DNA of 64,000 nucleotides from Pseudomonas sp. H9 (GTDB lineage: Bacteria > Pseudomonadota > Gammaproteobacteria > Pseudomonadales > Pseudomonadaceae), in assembly GCF_004353925.1 (NCBI RefSeq), contig NZ_SMOK01000003.1, positions 1 to 64,000 on the forward strand, read 5' to 3'. The position numbers and the translations under genes were made by a program. Below are positions 32,933 through 41,573 of the stretch, piece by piece (within the stretch, counting starts at the first letter, position 1; the number at the start of each line of letters is the position of its first letter). Below the pieces are notes generated by a model that did not search any database, had not been told where the DNA came from, and saw only the letters and a program-made list of their open reading frames with translations.

Positions 32933-34864
32933 ATGCGCCTGTTCCTCTGCGAAAAGCCTTCCCAGGCCAAAGACATCGCCAAAGTCCTCGGCGCCAACCG
33001 TCGTGGCGATGGTTGCTGGGTGGGTACTGACGTGACCGTCACCTGGTGCATCGGCCACCTGCTCGAAACCGCACCGCCCGACAGCTACGACGCCCGCTAT
33101 AAACGTTGGGTGCTGGCCGACCTGCCGATCATCCCCGCGCAATGGAAAATGCTGGTCAAGCCGAAAACCGCCAGCCAGTTCAAGGCGGTCAAGCGCCTGC
33201 TGGGCGAAGCCCGGGAACTGGTGATCGCCACCGACGCCGACCGCGAAGGCGAAATGATCGCCCGCGAACTGGTCGAACATTGCCGCTACCGTGGGCCGAT
33301 CCGTCGCCTGTGGTTATCCGCCCTGGATGACGCCTCCATCCGCAAGGCCCTGGCCGCACTCAAACCCGGCAGCGAAACCTTCAGCCTGTACCATTCCGCC
33401 CTCGGCCGCTCACGCGCCGACTGGCTGATCGGCATGAACATGAGCCGCCTGTTTACGCTGCTCGGGCGCCAGTCTGGCTATCAGGGCGTGCTGCCGGTCG
33501 GCCGGGTGCAAACGCCGACCCTGCGCCTGGTGGTGGATCGCGACCGTAGCATTGCCAACTTCGTGCCGGTGCCGTTCTGGGCCATCGATGTGCTGCTGGA
33601 AAGTGCGGGCACACGTTTCAATGCACAATGGCGTGCCCCTGAAGACACCTGCGACGAACAGGGCCGCTGCCTCAACCAGGCCCTGGCCCAACAGGCGGCC
33701 GCCGCCATCAGTCAGGCCAGCAGCGCACAGGTGGTCAAGGTAAAAACCGAGCGCGTTCGTGAAGCGGCGCCGCTGCCCTTCGACCTCGGCACCCTGCAGG
33801 AACTGTGTTCGAAGAAGCTCGGGCTCGGCGCCCAGGAAACCCTCGATATCGCGCAGGCGCTGTACGAAACCAACAAGCTCATTACCTACCCACGCAGTGA
33901 CTGTGGCTACCTGCCGCTGAGCCAACACACTGAGGCCCCGGCCATCCTTGCAGCATTGCTGCGCGCCGACGCCAGCCTGGCCCCGTTGCAGCCGCACCTG
34001 CAGGCCCAACGCCGCTCGCGGGCCTGGAACGATGCCAAGGTCAGTGCCCACCACGGCATCATCCCCACCGCCGCGGCCAGCGACCCGTCGCGCCTGCCGC
34101 CCAAGCACAAAGCGGTGTACACCTTGATACGCGCCCGTTATCTGGCGCAGTTTCTCCCAGAGCATGAATACGACCGTACCCAGGCAGACTTCGACTGCGC
34201 CGGCCAGGCCTTGCGCGCCGTCGGCAAACAGATCGTCGAGCCAGGCTGGCGCCGGGCCCTGCCAGAAGCGCTGACGCCGGCCAAAGGCCGTGAGGCGCCT
34301 GTCGCCCAGGTGCTGCCCGCCCTGCAGCAAGGCCAGGCGTGCGCGGTGGCCGAGGTCAACCTCAAAGACCTGTGGACCCAACCCCCCAAGCCGTTCACCG
34401 AAGGCGACCTGATCAAGGCCATGAAGAACGTCGCCAAACTGGTGGACGACCCGCGCCTCAAGCAGAAACTCAAGGACACCACCGGCATCGGCACCGAAGC
34501 AACCCGCGCCGGGATCATCCAGGGCCTGCTCGACCGTGGCTACCTGGTCAAAAATGGCAAAGCACTGAGCGCCACACCTGCGGCTTTCAGCCTGATCGAC
34601 GCCGTACCCCGCGCCATCGCTGACCCCGGCACCACCGCAATTTGGGAGCAGGCGCTGGACATGGTGCAAAGCGGTGAAATGAGCCTGGAAGACTTTGTCG
34701 CCAAGCAATCGGCGTGGATGAGCAAGCAAGTTGAACGTTGCGCGGGGCTGAGCTTGAGCATCAGCGGGCCGCCAATCGCCAAGGCGCCATGGAAAAACAA
34801 ACGTAAACGTTCGGCAGCGGGTAAGCCGGCACGCAAACCGCGGGCGAAGACACAGCAAGGCTGA
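32933..34864 (+). CDS. topB: DNA topoisomerase III
   Basis: The 643-residue type IA topoisomerase has the TOPRIM domain at the start (RLFLCEKPSQAKDIAKVLG; acidic triad in DADREGE at 101-107) and catalytic Tyr319 in LITYPRSDCGYLP. The C-terminal tail is very basic (KNKRKRSAAGKPARKPRAKT) and probably binds DNA. I chose the ATG at 32933 because the family begins at MRLFLCEKPS; an in-frame ATG at 32903 adds ten residues. It relaxes and decatenates single-stranded or precatenated DNA. Confidence 0.95.
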   Translation: MRLFLCEKPSQAKDIAKVLGANRRGDGCWVGTDVTVTWCIGHLLETAPPDSYDARYKRWVLADLPIIPAQWKMLVKPKTASQFKAVKRLLGEARELVIATDADREGEMIARELVEHCRYRGPIRRLWLSALDDASIRKALAALKPGSETFSLYHSALGRSRADWLIGMNMSRLFTLLGRQSGYQGVLPVGRVQTPTLRLVVDRDRSIANFVPVPFWAIDVLLESAGTRFNAQWRAPEDTCDEQGRCLNQALAQQAAAAISQASSAQVVKVKTERVREAAPLPFDLGTLQELCSKKLGLGAQETLDIAQALYETNKLITYPRSDCGYLPLSQHTEAPAILAALLRADASLAPLQPHLQAQRRSRAWNDAKVSAHHGIIPTAAASDPSRLPPKHKAVYTLIRARYLAQFLPEHEYDRTQADFDCAGQALRAVGKQIVEPGWRRALPEALTPAKGREAPVAQVLPALQQGQACAVAEVNLKDLWTQPPKPFTEGDLIKAMKNVAKLVDDPRLKQKLKDTTGIGTEATRAGIIQGLLDRGYLVKNGKALSATPAAFSLIDAVPRAIADPGTTAIWEQALDMVQSGEMSLEDFVAKQSAWMSKQVERCAGLSLSISGPPIAKAPWKNKRKRSAAGKPARKPRAKTQQG

Positions 34865-34886
34865 ACCGGCGCACCGCGATTTGTCG

Positions 34887-35711
34887 TTAGCGCTGCTTCA
34901 CCGCTTGCAAGGTGTAACTCAGGGGCAGCCGCCAACGGTCCTTGTCCAACGACCACTCGCCGTCTTCGTTCAAAACCATCTGCCCGGGCAAGGCCTCCCA
35001 GGGAATGCTGTCGTGCTCCACCAGCGCAGTGATTTGCAAACCATGCTCAAGCAAGGCGCTGATCACCTCACCCAGGCCATGATTCCACTCATGGGTGACG
35101 GTTTCGGTCAGCGACACCGGGGTCTCGACATAGGTCTGGTCACTGTCCCATACCGTGGGCGCCTCACGCTCAAAATAGGGGTACTCGATCACCAGTTTGT
35201 CTTGATGGTCTTCGTTGACTGCCAGCAACATCGGGTGGCCTTCACGCAGGAACAGGCGCCCGCCCGGTTTAAGCAACGCGGCCACTGTGCGTGCCCAACG
35301 CTCGATGCTGGGCAGCCAGATCAACGCCCCGATTCCGGTATACACCAGATCGAAACTGCCCGGCGTCAGCACCTTGTCAGCCGCGTAGACATCCGCTTCG
35401 ACATAGTCGATTGACTCACCGCCCTTTTGCGCCAACGCACGGGCTTGAACCAGCGACTGCGAAGAAAAATCCAGGCCGCTCATCTGCGCGCCCAGGCGGG
35501 CCAGTGACAGCGTGTCGGTACCGATGTGGCACTGCAGATGAACCGCGCGCAAACCGCGGATATTCCCCAGTCGCGGCAGGTCGAAACGAACCACTTCGGA
35601 CAGGTGCGCGGGGTCGGCGATAAACCTGTCCACTTCATAATCACTGGACGCCGCATGCAGCGGCGCCCGTTCATCCCAGTTGCGGCGATTGAGCTCAATC
35701 GAGTCGTTCAT
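34887..35711 (-). CDS. Class I SAM-dependent methyltransferase
   Basis: The 274-residue protein has a Rossmann-type SAM site: VHLQCHIGTDTLSLARLGAQ as motif I, then SGLDFSSQSLVQARALAQ and the later FDLVYTGIGALIWLPSIERW. The N-terminus NRRNWDERAPLHA is common in a family of small-molecule methyltransferases. AGGAGGG precedes the ATG. The substrate is unknown. It converges with topB. Confidence 0.88.
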   Translation of the reverse strand: MNDSIELNRRNWDERAPLHAASSDYEVDRFIADPAHLSEVVRFDLPRLGNIRGLRAVHLQCHIGTDTLSLARLGAQMSGLDFSSQSLVQARALAQKGGESIDYVEADVYAADKVLTPGSFDLVYTGIGALIWLPSIERWARTVAALLKPGGRLFLREGHPMLLAVNEDHQDKLVIEYPYFEREAPTVWDSDQTYVETPVSLTETVTHEWNHGLGEVISALLEHGLQITALVEHDSIPWEALPGQMVLNEDGEWSLDKDRWRLPLSYTLQAVKQR

Positions 35712-35958
35712 TATCCGGCCCTCCTATGGCCAACGCAGAAGCGCTGGACTATAGCCGGTTCACAGCGCCATTCTCAATCGGGCCACCTGCTAAGCATGGG
35801 CGCGCAGCCCTGTTCCGAGTCACGATAAAATACGAATTCAATCGCAAGGAGTGGAGTGTCTTTACCTTAAGCGAGCAGTAATCTGCCTGAGCACCAAAAG
35901 GCCGTTGCAGCAGAACCTCCACAAACCGCACTTTTCCTGGGCTTTGCAGACAATTGAA

Positions 35959-36597
35959 ATGACTATCCTTGCCGACACGTCGCCTGAAGCCTATGTACGC
36001 GCTGAACGTTTTTTGCAGTCACTGGACGATGACTGGGCACGCCACGTTTCAGCCACTGGCACTTGCCGGCATGAAACCAAACCCGGCCGGGAGCCTTATG
36101 AGGCGCTTATTCGGGCAATTGCGTATCAACAGCTGCACACCAAAGCTGGCGATGCGATCCTGTCTCGTCTTCTCGCGCTGTATCCCGAGCAGGCGTTTCC
36201 GGGCCCACAACAACTATTGGATACCGCTCCTGAACTGCAGAGAGCGTGTGGATTTTCCGCGACGAAGCTGGCGACTCTGCGCGGTATTGCCCAGGCTCGC
36301 CTGGATGACGTGGTACCGACCCTGGTCGAGGCGAAGTCGATGAGCGACGCGGCGCTTATCGAGCGGCTGGTTTCGTTGCGCGGTGTGGGGCGCTGGACAG
36401 TTGAGATGTTTCTGATCTACAGCCTGGAGCGTTCGGACATCTTGCCAGTGGATGACTTTGGTGTGCGGGAAGGCTACCGCCGCTTGAAGGGATTGGAGAA
36501 GGCACCGACGCCACGGCAAATGCGCGACATCGGTGAACAATGGAAACCGTACCGCACCATCGCCGCTTGGTATCTGTGGCGCGTTCCCACCCGTTGA
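35959..36597 (+). CDS. DNA-3-methyladenine glycosylase II (AlkA-type, HhH-GPD)
   Basis: The 212-residue protein has the helix-hairpin-helix and Gly/Pro loop SLRGVGRWTVEMFLIYSLER followed by the catalytic aspartate region ILPVDDFGVREGYRRL. YEALIRAIAYQQLHTKAG is the conserved helix pair before it. It lacks the N-terminal TATA-like domain of E. coli AlkA, as short bacterial and yeast-Mag-like forms do. It excises alkylated purines. Start chosen at the ATG before TILADTSPEAY. An Ada zinc-domain gene follows 38 bases later. Confidence 0.92.
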   Translation: MTILADTSPEAYVRAERFLQSLDDDWARHVSATGTCRHETKPGREPYEALIRAIAYQQLHTKAGDAILSRLLALYPEQAFPGPQQLLDTAPELQRACGFSATKLATLRGIAQARLDDVVPTLVEAKSMSDAALIERLVSLRGVGRWTVEMFLIYSLERSDILPVDDFGVREGYRRLKGLEKAPTPRQMRDIGEQWKPYRTIAAWYLWRVPTR

Positions 36598-36635
36598 GTG
36601 TGCGCATGGCTTGCCCTTCGCATTGAGAGTTGAAT

Positions 36636-36926
36636 ATGGTCAACGCACGCGTCTGGATGCTGATGGGGAGTGACGCAAAGCGTTTCCCCAGCGCACAACC
36701 CGGCAAATTCGGTGGTCACTGCCGCAGCAAGGTATATGGAACGCTTGATTGCCGCGCGGCACTTAAGGCCATCGCACGCGGCGGTTATGTAAAACACCGC
36801 GTGTTCTTTCTCGACGAGCCATCCGCTATCGCAGCGGGGTATCGGCCTTGTGCCGTGTGCATGCCTGACGCGTATCGGCAGTGGAAGATGAAAGCTTCAA
36901 GCTGTTACTGCGGCTTACCCCGGTAG
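36636..36926 (+). CDS. Ada-type metal-binding domain protein
   Basis: The 96-residue protein matches only the N-terminal zinc domain of Ada: YGTLDCRAALKAIARGGYVK, VFFLDEPSAIAAGYRPCAVC and MPDAYRQW. The CAVC pair and the Cys in LDC fit three zinc ligands, but the residue equivalent to Ada's alkyl-accepting Cys38 is Gly, so methyl transfer by that route is doubtful. The last ~12 codons (KASSCYCGLPR) come from a heptamer-repeat fragment followed by a REP that supplies the TAG, so the original end was probably after Trp-Lys. Confidence 0.8.
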   Translation: MVNARVWMLMGSDAKRFPSAQPGKFGGHCRSKVYGTLDCRAALKAIARGGYVKHRVFFLDEPSAIAAGYRPCAVCMPDAYRQWKMKASSCYCGLPR

Positions 36927-36994
36927 GAGCGGGCTTGCCCCGCGATTGCGGTCATTCAGTCACATCGCATCGCGGGGCAAGCCCGCTCCCACAG
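36922..36994. repeat. REP pair (inverted)
   Basis: GGTAGGAGCGGGCTTGCCCC and its reverse complement are separated by about 25 bases. The first TAG is the stop of the Ada-domain gene. Confidence 0.9.
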
Positions 36995-37038
36995 CAAGTT
37001 CCATCAAGAACCGACACAGGCGCTGCTCAAACCACCCC

Positions 37039-37794
37039 TCAGGCATGCACCCAACGCCGATGCAGGCCGCGCGCCAGAGCGTCGAGCATGTAGCCCAGCA
37101 CGCCGATCAACAACACCATGGCCATCAACTCCGAATAGGCCAGGCGGTCACGGGTGTCGAGAATGAAATACCCCAGCCCGGCGCTGACCCCGAGCATTTC
37201 GCACGGCACCAGCACGATCCACAAGATGCCGATTGCCAGGCGCACCCCGGTCAGCACATGGCCGATCACACCTGGGAGGATCACCTTGCACAGTGTCTCC
37301 CAGCGGGTGGCACTGAGGCTGCGGCTCAGCTGCAACCAGCGTGGGTCGAGCTGGCGTACACCGGCCGCCGTGTTGAGCAAAATCGGCCACAGTGCAGCGA
37401 AGGCCAACAGGAAATAGATCGGCTGGTCACCTACGCCCATCAGCATCACGACCACCGGCATCCATGACAACGGCGAGATCATGCGCAAGAACTGGAAGGC
37501 CGGCGTGGTCGCCGACTCCAGATGGCGATAGCTACCCACCAACAACCCCAGCGGCACACCGATCACCAACGCCAGCAGCAGGCCGACCAGGATGCGCTTG
37601 AGGCTAACCCACACATGCTCATACACCTCGCCCTGCCCCAGCAGCTCGACCAGGCTGGCCAGTGTGGCCTGCGGCGAGAATCGCGCCGACAAGCCCTCTG
37701 CCTCACCGAACAGGTGCACACCTACCCACCACAGCAACAACAAACCGAGCAGCCCGGCGGCACCGAGTGCGCCATGCACTACATGTTTACCCAT
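37039..37794 (-). CDS. ABC transporter permease (SsuC/TauC type)
   Basis: The 251-residue protein has about six membrane helices and the EAA-type loop SLSATRWETLCKVILPGVIG. The order binding protein, permease and SsuB/TauB-like ATPase, with the small-permease size, matches aliphatic sulfonate/taurine/nitrate importers. Its ATG shares one base with the stop of the upstream binding-protein gene. It is the last gene of a five-gene minus-strand operon. Confidence 0.9.
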   Translation of the reverse strand: MGKHVVHGALGAAGLLGLLLLWWVGVHLFGEAEGLSARFSPQATLASLVELLGQGEVYEHVWVSLKRILVGLLLALVIGVPLGLLVGSYRHLESATTPAFQFLRMISPLSWMPVVVMLMGVGDQPIYFLLAFAALWPILLNTAAGVRQLDPRWLQLSRSLSATRWETLCKVILPGVIGHVLTGVRLAIGILWIVLVPCEMLGVSAGLGYFILDTRDRLAYSELMAMVLLIGVLGYMLDALARGLHRRWVHA

Positions 37795-38993
37795 CAGATC
37801 GCGAACTCCTCACTGCGCTCAAAGCTGTCTGGCAGCCCAAAGGCCTTGAGCCCTCCTACCGCTTCAATGCTCTTGCGTACGAAACGATCATCCACCAAGT
37901 CTCGGGCCGTCTGTTGCGGATCGAGGCTGGCGAGGAAACCCTGTTCACCTTCAATCAAGGTGTTTTGTAAGCGCCGCACCAATTCCTCGGTGTAACTGGG
38001 GAATGGATAGGGCTGGAAGTCGATGCGCTTTTCATCCCACTGCGCATGTTGGATGGCACCACTGGCGATGTAGGCTGCGCGGGCGTCGGCAGTCGGCGCC
38101 AGCACCTGACTGAGCACCTGTGGCGTGTGCGGGGTATAGCGGTTAGGGCCGGACTTGGACAGCAACGCGGCGGCTTCGGCGCGGTGCTCGCGGGTCCATA
38201 GCTGGGCTTTGACAATGGCGTTGACCACCTTCTGCGACCACTCCGGGCGGTTGTTCAGGTCGTGCTCATGCATGAACACCACACAGCAGGCATGGTTGCG
38301 CCAGACATCACCGGTAAAGCGCTGCACCCGGCCAACCTTGAGGTCTTCGGCCAGGGCATTGAACGGCTCGGCGACGATGTAGCCGGCAATCCGCTTGCTG
38401 GCCAGGGCCGGTGGCATGTCAGACGGCGGCAACACCACCAGGTTGACTTCATTGGCCGCTAACTGGGCAGTGGTCGCCTTGGACACGGGCGTCAGGCCAT
38501 GGTCACGGAACAACTGTTGCACCACCACGTTGTGAATCGAGTACCAGAACGGGATCGCAACACTCTGCCCACCCAACTGTTTGACCTCGGTGATACCCGG
38601 GGCCACGGTCAGGCCGGAGCCACCCACATGGTTCCAGGCCACCACTTTGGCCGGCACCTTGCTGCCATAACGTGCCCAGACCGTCATCGGCGACAGCAAG
38701 TGAATGACGTTGACCTGACCGGAGATGAACGCCTCGATCACCTGCGCCCAACTGCGCAGCAGCACTGGTCGTTCGGCCTTGATGCCTTCAGCCTCGAACA
38801 GGCCATTGTTGTGCGCAACAAGCAAGGGGGTGGCATCGGTGATCGGCAAGTAGCCTATGCGTACCGGTGCATCCGGATCGCTGGCAGCACGCGCCTGCAG
38901 GCTGCTCAGCAGCGGCATGGCGCCACCGGCAGTCAGCAAAGCGCTGAGTTTGATGAAGTCACGACGCGTGTGAGTGAAGTCGTCCAGGCACAT
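37794..38993 (-). CDS. Tat-exported ABC substrate-binding protein (SsuA/NrtA type)
   Basis: The 399-residue protein starts at the ATG at 38993. The N-terminus carries a twin-arginine signal THTRRDFIKLSALLTAGGA with a hydrophobic core and an ARA cleavage site. The mature part has VRIGYLPITDATPLLVAHNN, as in sulfonate/nitrate-binding proteins. A Tat route implies folding or a cofactor before export. A longer frame upstream overlaps the ATPase gene and has no signal peptide, so I reject it. It overlaps the ATPase gene by 35 bases. Confidence 0.88.
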   Translation of the reverse strand: MCLDDFTHTRRDFIKLSALLTAGGAMPLLSSLQARAASDPDAPVRIGYLPITDATPLLVAHNNGLFEAEGIKAERPVLLRSWAQVIEAFISGQVNVIHLLSPMTVWARYGSKVPAKVVAWNHVGGSGLTVAPGITEVKQLGGQSVAIPFWYSIHNVVVQQLFRDHGLTPVSKATTAQLAANEVNLVVLPPSDMPPALASKRIAGYIVAEPFNALAEDLKVGRVQRFTGDVWRNHACCVVFMHEHDLNNRPEWSQKVVNAIVKAQLWTREHRAEAAALLSKSGPNRYTPHTPQVLSQVLAPTADARAAYIASGAIQHAQWDEKRIDFQPYPFPSYTEELVRRLQNTLIEGEQGFLASLDPQQTARDLVDDRFVRKSIEAVGGLKAFGLPDSFERSEEFAI

Positions 38994-39801
38994 GGGCAGT
39001 CTCCGGCGGCAAAGGTTCAGACATAGATTCAGGGGTGCGGCTGGCCCGCCGAAGGGTTTTGAGAATGTCGATACGCAGGGCGCCCAGTTCCTCGACCCGT
39101 TGCCCGCGAGGGTGCGGCAGGTCGATATGCCATTGACCAAGGGTGCGCGCCGGGTGGTTGCCCAGTAGCAGCACGCGATCAGACAACAGCAGCGCTTCGT
39201 CGATATCGTGGGTGATCAGGATCGCCGCCGTGTTGTGCTGGGCGATCAGTTGCAACAGCAGCTGCTGCATGTCGGCGCGGGTGACTTCGTCCAGCGCACC
39301 GAACGGTTCATCAAGCAACAGTACTTGTGGCTGGCGCGCCAGGCAGCGAGCGAGCGCGGTACGCTGCGCCATGCCACCAGACAGCTGGGCCGGATACTGC
39401 TCACGCGCATGCTGCAGGCCGACGGCCTCGATGGCATGGTCGATCCGGACGCGGCGTTCGCTGGCGGCAAGTTTCGGTTGCCGGGCAAAGTCCAGGCCGA
39501 AAGCGACGTTGCTTTCCAGGCTCAGCCACGGCAACAGGCTGGGATCCTGAAACGCGACAGCCAGGCGCGGATGCGGCCCCTGCAACGGCTCACCCCGCAG
39601 GCTGACACTACCGCTGCGAGCCTGTTGCAGCCCGGCCAGCACCCTCAGCAAGCTTGACTTACCAACACCACTGGGCCCGAGAAGGGTGATGACCTCCCCT
39701 GGCGCCAGTTGCAGATCAAAGTCTTCCAGCACACTGTGCCAGCCTTGCTCACGCGGATAGCCAAGGCAGACCCCACGGGCTTCAAGCAACACGTCGCTCA
39801 T
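38959..39801 (-). CDS. ABC transporter ATPase (SsuB/TauB type)
   Basis: The 280-residue protein has Walker A GPSGVGKSSLLR, signature LSGGMAQRTALARCLA, Walker B VLLLDEPFGALD and the switch histidine in ILITHDIDEALLL. The fixed spacing and GALDEVTR are typical of the sulfonate/taurine/nitrate group. It overlaps the flavoprotein gene upstream by four bases. Confidence 0.93.
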   Translation of the reverse strand: MSDVLLEARGVCLGYPREQGWHSVLEDFDLQLAPGEVITLLGPSGVGKSSLLRVLAGLQQARSGSVSLRGEPLQGPHPRLAVAFQDPSLLPWLSLESNVAFGLDFARQPKLAASERRVRIDHAIEAVGLQHAREQYPAQLSGGMAQRTALARCLARQPQVLLLDEPFGALDEVTRADMQQLLLQLIAQHNTAAILITHDIDEALLLSDRVLLLGNHPARTLGQWHIDLPHPRGQRVEELGALRIDILKTLRRASRTPESMSEPLPPETAHVPGRLHSHAS

Positions 39802-40859
39802 ACGGCCGACGCCTGCCGTTGCAACTCGGCGCGTAACTGCACCAGGCTTGGGGTGACAATCGGAACGAAGGCCGACTCGCGCCAGCGCCGGGCAAAGCCT
39901 GCGCCATGGGCACTGAGGTAGGCTTTACCACCACTGGCCTGCAACTCCAGTTGCACAGCTTCGGCAGCAGTCTCGGCCAAGGTGATGCGCAGCTTGAACA
40001 AGGCGGCAGGCTGGCTGAGAAAACGCCCGTCCAATAGGCCCGCTTTCAATTCGTCGACGGTGTTTTCCAGGCGTTCGCGCAAAACACTCAACGTCTCGCC
40101 GAGGAAGGTCCGCATGCCTTGCAGATGGCCCTCTACCTCACGCAACGAGCGCCGCGCAAGGCCGATGGCCATGCCGCACTGCAAGCCAAGGAACGAAGGC
40201 CGTACCGCCGGCAAGAACTGCTTGGCGTTGTCATGCAGCAACCAGTCGCGGCTGATTGCGACCTGCGCCAGGTTCAAGGCCGCGGTGTTGCTCGATTGCA
40301 GGCCCATCAGTTGCAGATCGTCCGAGCGGGTAAGCCCATTGGCATGGTCAGGAATCGCCAGCACAAACGGCGAAGCGCCCTCTTCCTCAATCGCTGCGGC
40401 CACGACGAAACCGCCTTTGCGCAGGTTGGTAACCCAGTGCAAGCGCCCGTCGAGGGTCCAGCCCTGGGCATCGGCCAGGCCTCGGACCTGCAGCGTTTCA
40501 ATACCCGACAGGTATTTCATGGCGTTGGACAGTCCGGTAGCACCAGCCAGCTCACCGTTGAGCAATTTCGGCAACAAGCGCTCGCGCAGGCCTGCGTTAG
40601 GGCTGTGCAACAAGTACTCAATAAAGGCACGCTGGCCCCAGAACACAAAGGCTGCCGCCAGTGAATGGCTGGCGACATTGGCAACCGTTTCCACTGCGTC
40701 AGCAACGCTACCACCGCTGCCGCCCTGGGCTGCATCGATGCCAACGCGCAACACCTGCGCCGCCGCCAACTGCCCCAGCACCGCCTGTGGGTCGCAATGG
40801 CCCAGATCGAGGGCTTCGGCCTCGCTATCGAGCCACGTGACCAATGCGGGATCGAGCAT
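39798..40859 (-). CDS. Acyl-CoA-dehydrogenase-like flavoprotein
   Basis: The 353-residue protein keeps the ACAD layout but is short: helical N-terminus, GATGLSNAMKYLSGIE in the middle beta-domain, and C-terminal helices ending LQLQASGGKAYLSAHGAGFA-type residues with GGKAY. Located in an ABC importer operon, it resembles the SfnB/DszC-like flavin monooxygenases and dehydrogenases of organosulfur use rather than fatty-acid enzymes. Substrate inferred only from context. No obvious catalytic glutamate is visible. Confidence 0.75.
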   Translation of the reverse strand: MLDPALVTWLDSEAEALDLGHCDPQAVLGQLAAAQVLRVGIDAAQGGSGGSVADAVETVANVASHSLAAAFVFWGQRAFIEYLLHSPNAGLRERLLPKLLNGELAGATGLSNAMKYLSGIETLQVRGLADAQGWTLDGRLHWVTNLRKGGFVVAAAIEEEGASPFVLAIPDHANGLTRSDDLQLMGLQSSNTAALNLAQVAISRDWLLHDNAKQFLPAVRPSFLGLQCGMAIGLARRSLREVEGHLQGMRTFLGETLSVLRERLENTVDELKAGLLDGRFLSQPAALFKLRITLAETAAEAVQLELQASGGKAYLSAHGAGFARRWRESAFVPIVTPSLVQLRAELQRQASAV

Positions 40860-40910
40860 GTCGTTTACTCCTTTAAAAAAGCGCCAGCCTGCGCCGGCGC
40901 CAGGGGATCA

Positions 40911-41468
40911 TTAAACCGAAGGCTGCCAGCGGTACTTGCTCAGCTCGTCATTGAGCGGGGTCTGGGCAAATACGTTAGCAAAGTTGCACAGGGTCGCGAG
41001 GCTGACGCCGAGGATCACTTCCAGCGCATGGCCTTCGCTGTATCCGGCTTCGCGGAAGGCGCCGTAGCCGGTTTCACTGACGTTGCCACGGGTGGCGATC
41101 ACTTCACGGGTGAAGGCGGCCAGGGCTTCGAGCTTTTCCTGCGGCAATTCACCGCGGGCACGCAATGCATCGACCACCTCTTGCGGCAGTTTGGCTTTGT
41201 TCAATGCCACGGCGGTATGGCCGGCCACGCAGAAGTCGCAGCCATGGTTGGTAGCAGCCACCAGTTGCACCACCTCGCGCTCGGCCAGGCTCAGGTCGGC
41301 TTTGCCGTTGAGGGCAGAAACAGTGACGTAGGTTTCCAGCGCTGCCGGGGCGTTGGCCAGAACGCCAAGCAGGTTAGGAATGAAGCCCGAGTTTTTCTGG
41401 GCGTTTTCCAGGAAAGGACGAGCGGCCTCAGGGGCGCTTTGCAGAGTGTGTAAGGTAACGCGCGACAT
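40911..41468 (-). CDS. AhpD/carboxymuconolactone-decarboxylase-like protein
   Basis: The 185-residue all-helical protein has the redox motif NHGCDFCVAGHTAVA, where CxxC plus the following His is the AhpD-type peroxidase centre. The start is typical (NSGFIPNLLGVLANAPAALE). It is the first gene of the operon, 52 bases ahead of the flavoprotein, and divergent from the AraC regulator. It could detoxify peroxide made by the flavoprotein. Confidence 0.85.
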   Translation of the reverse strand: MSRVTLHTLQSAPEAARPFLENAQKNSGFIPNLLGVLANAPAALETYVTVSALNGKADLSLAEREVVQLVAATNHGCDFCVAGHTAVALNKAKLPQEVVDALRARGELPQEKLEALAAFTREVIATRGNVSETGYGAFREAGYSEGHALEVILGVSLATLCNFANVFAQTPLNDELSKYRWQPSV

Positions 41469-41573
41469 GGAGTGGACTCCTGCATACTAGGGTGTCACAC
41501 AAGTCTGTTGGTTATAAGAAATACCTTCCATATTCTAGAGTCGTTATTACTTGCTCCTGAGTCTTTCCCTTAG

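Noticed and set aside
33410..34858. 482-codon open frame on the minus strand
   Set aside because: It lies opposite topB and has repetitive Gly/Gln/Leu composition without any domain.
38994..39140. Longer N-terminus for the Tat-exported binding protein
   Set aside because: The extra 49 codons overlap the ATPase gene; the twin-arginine signal starts properly at 38993.
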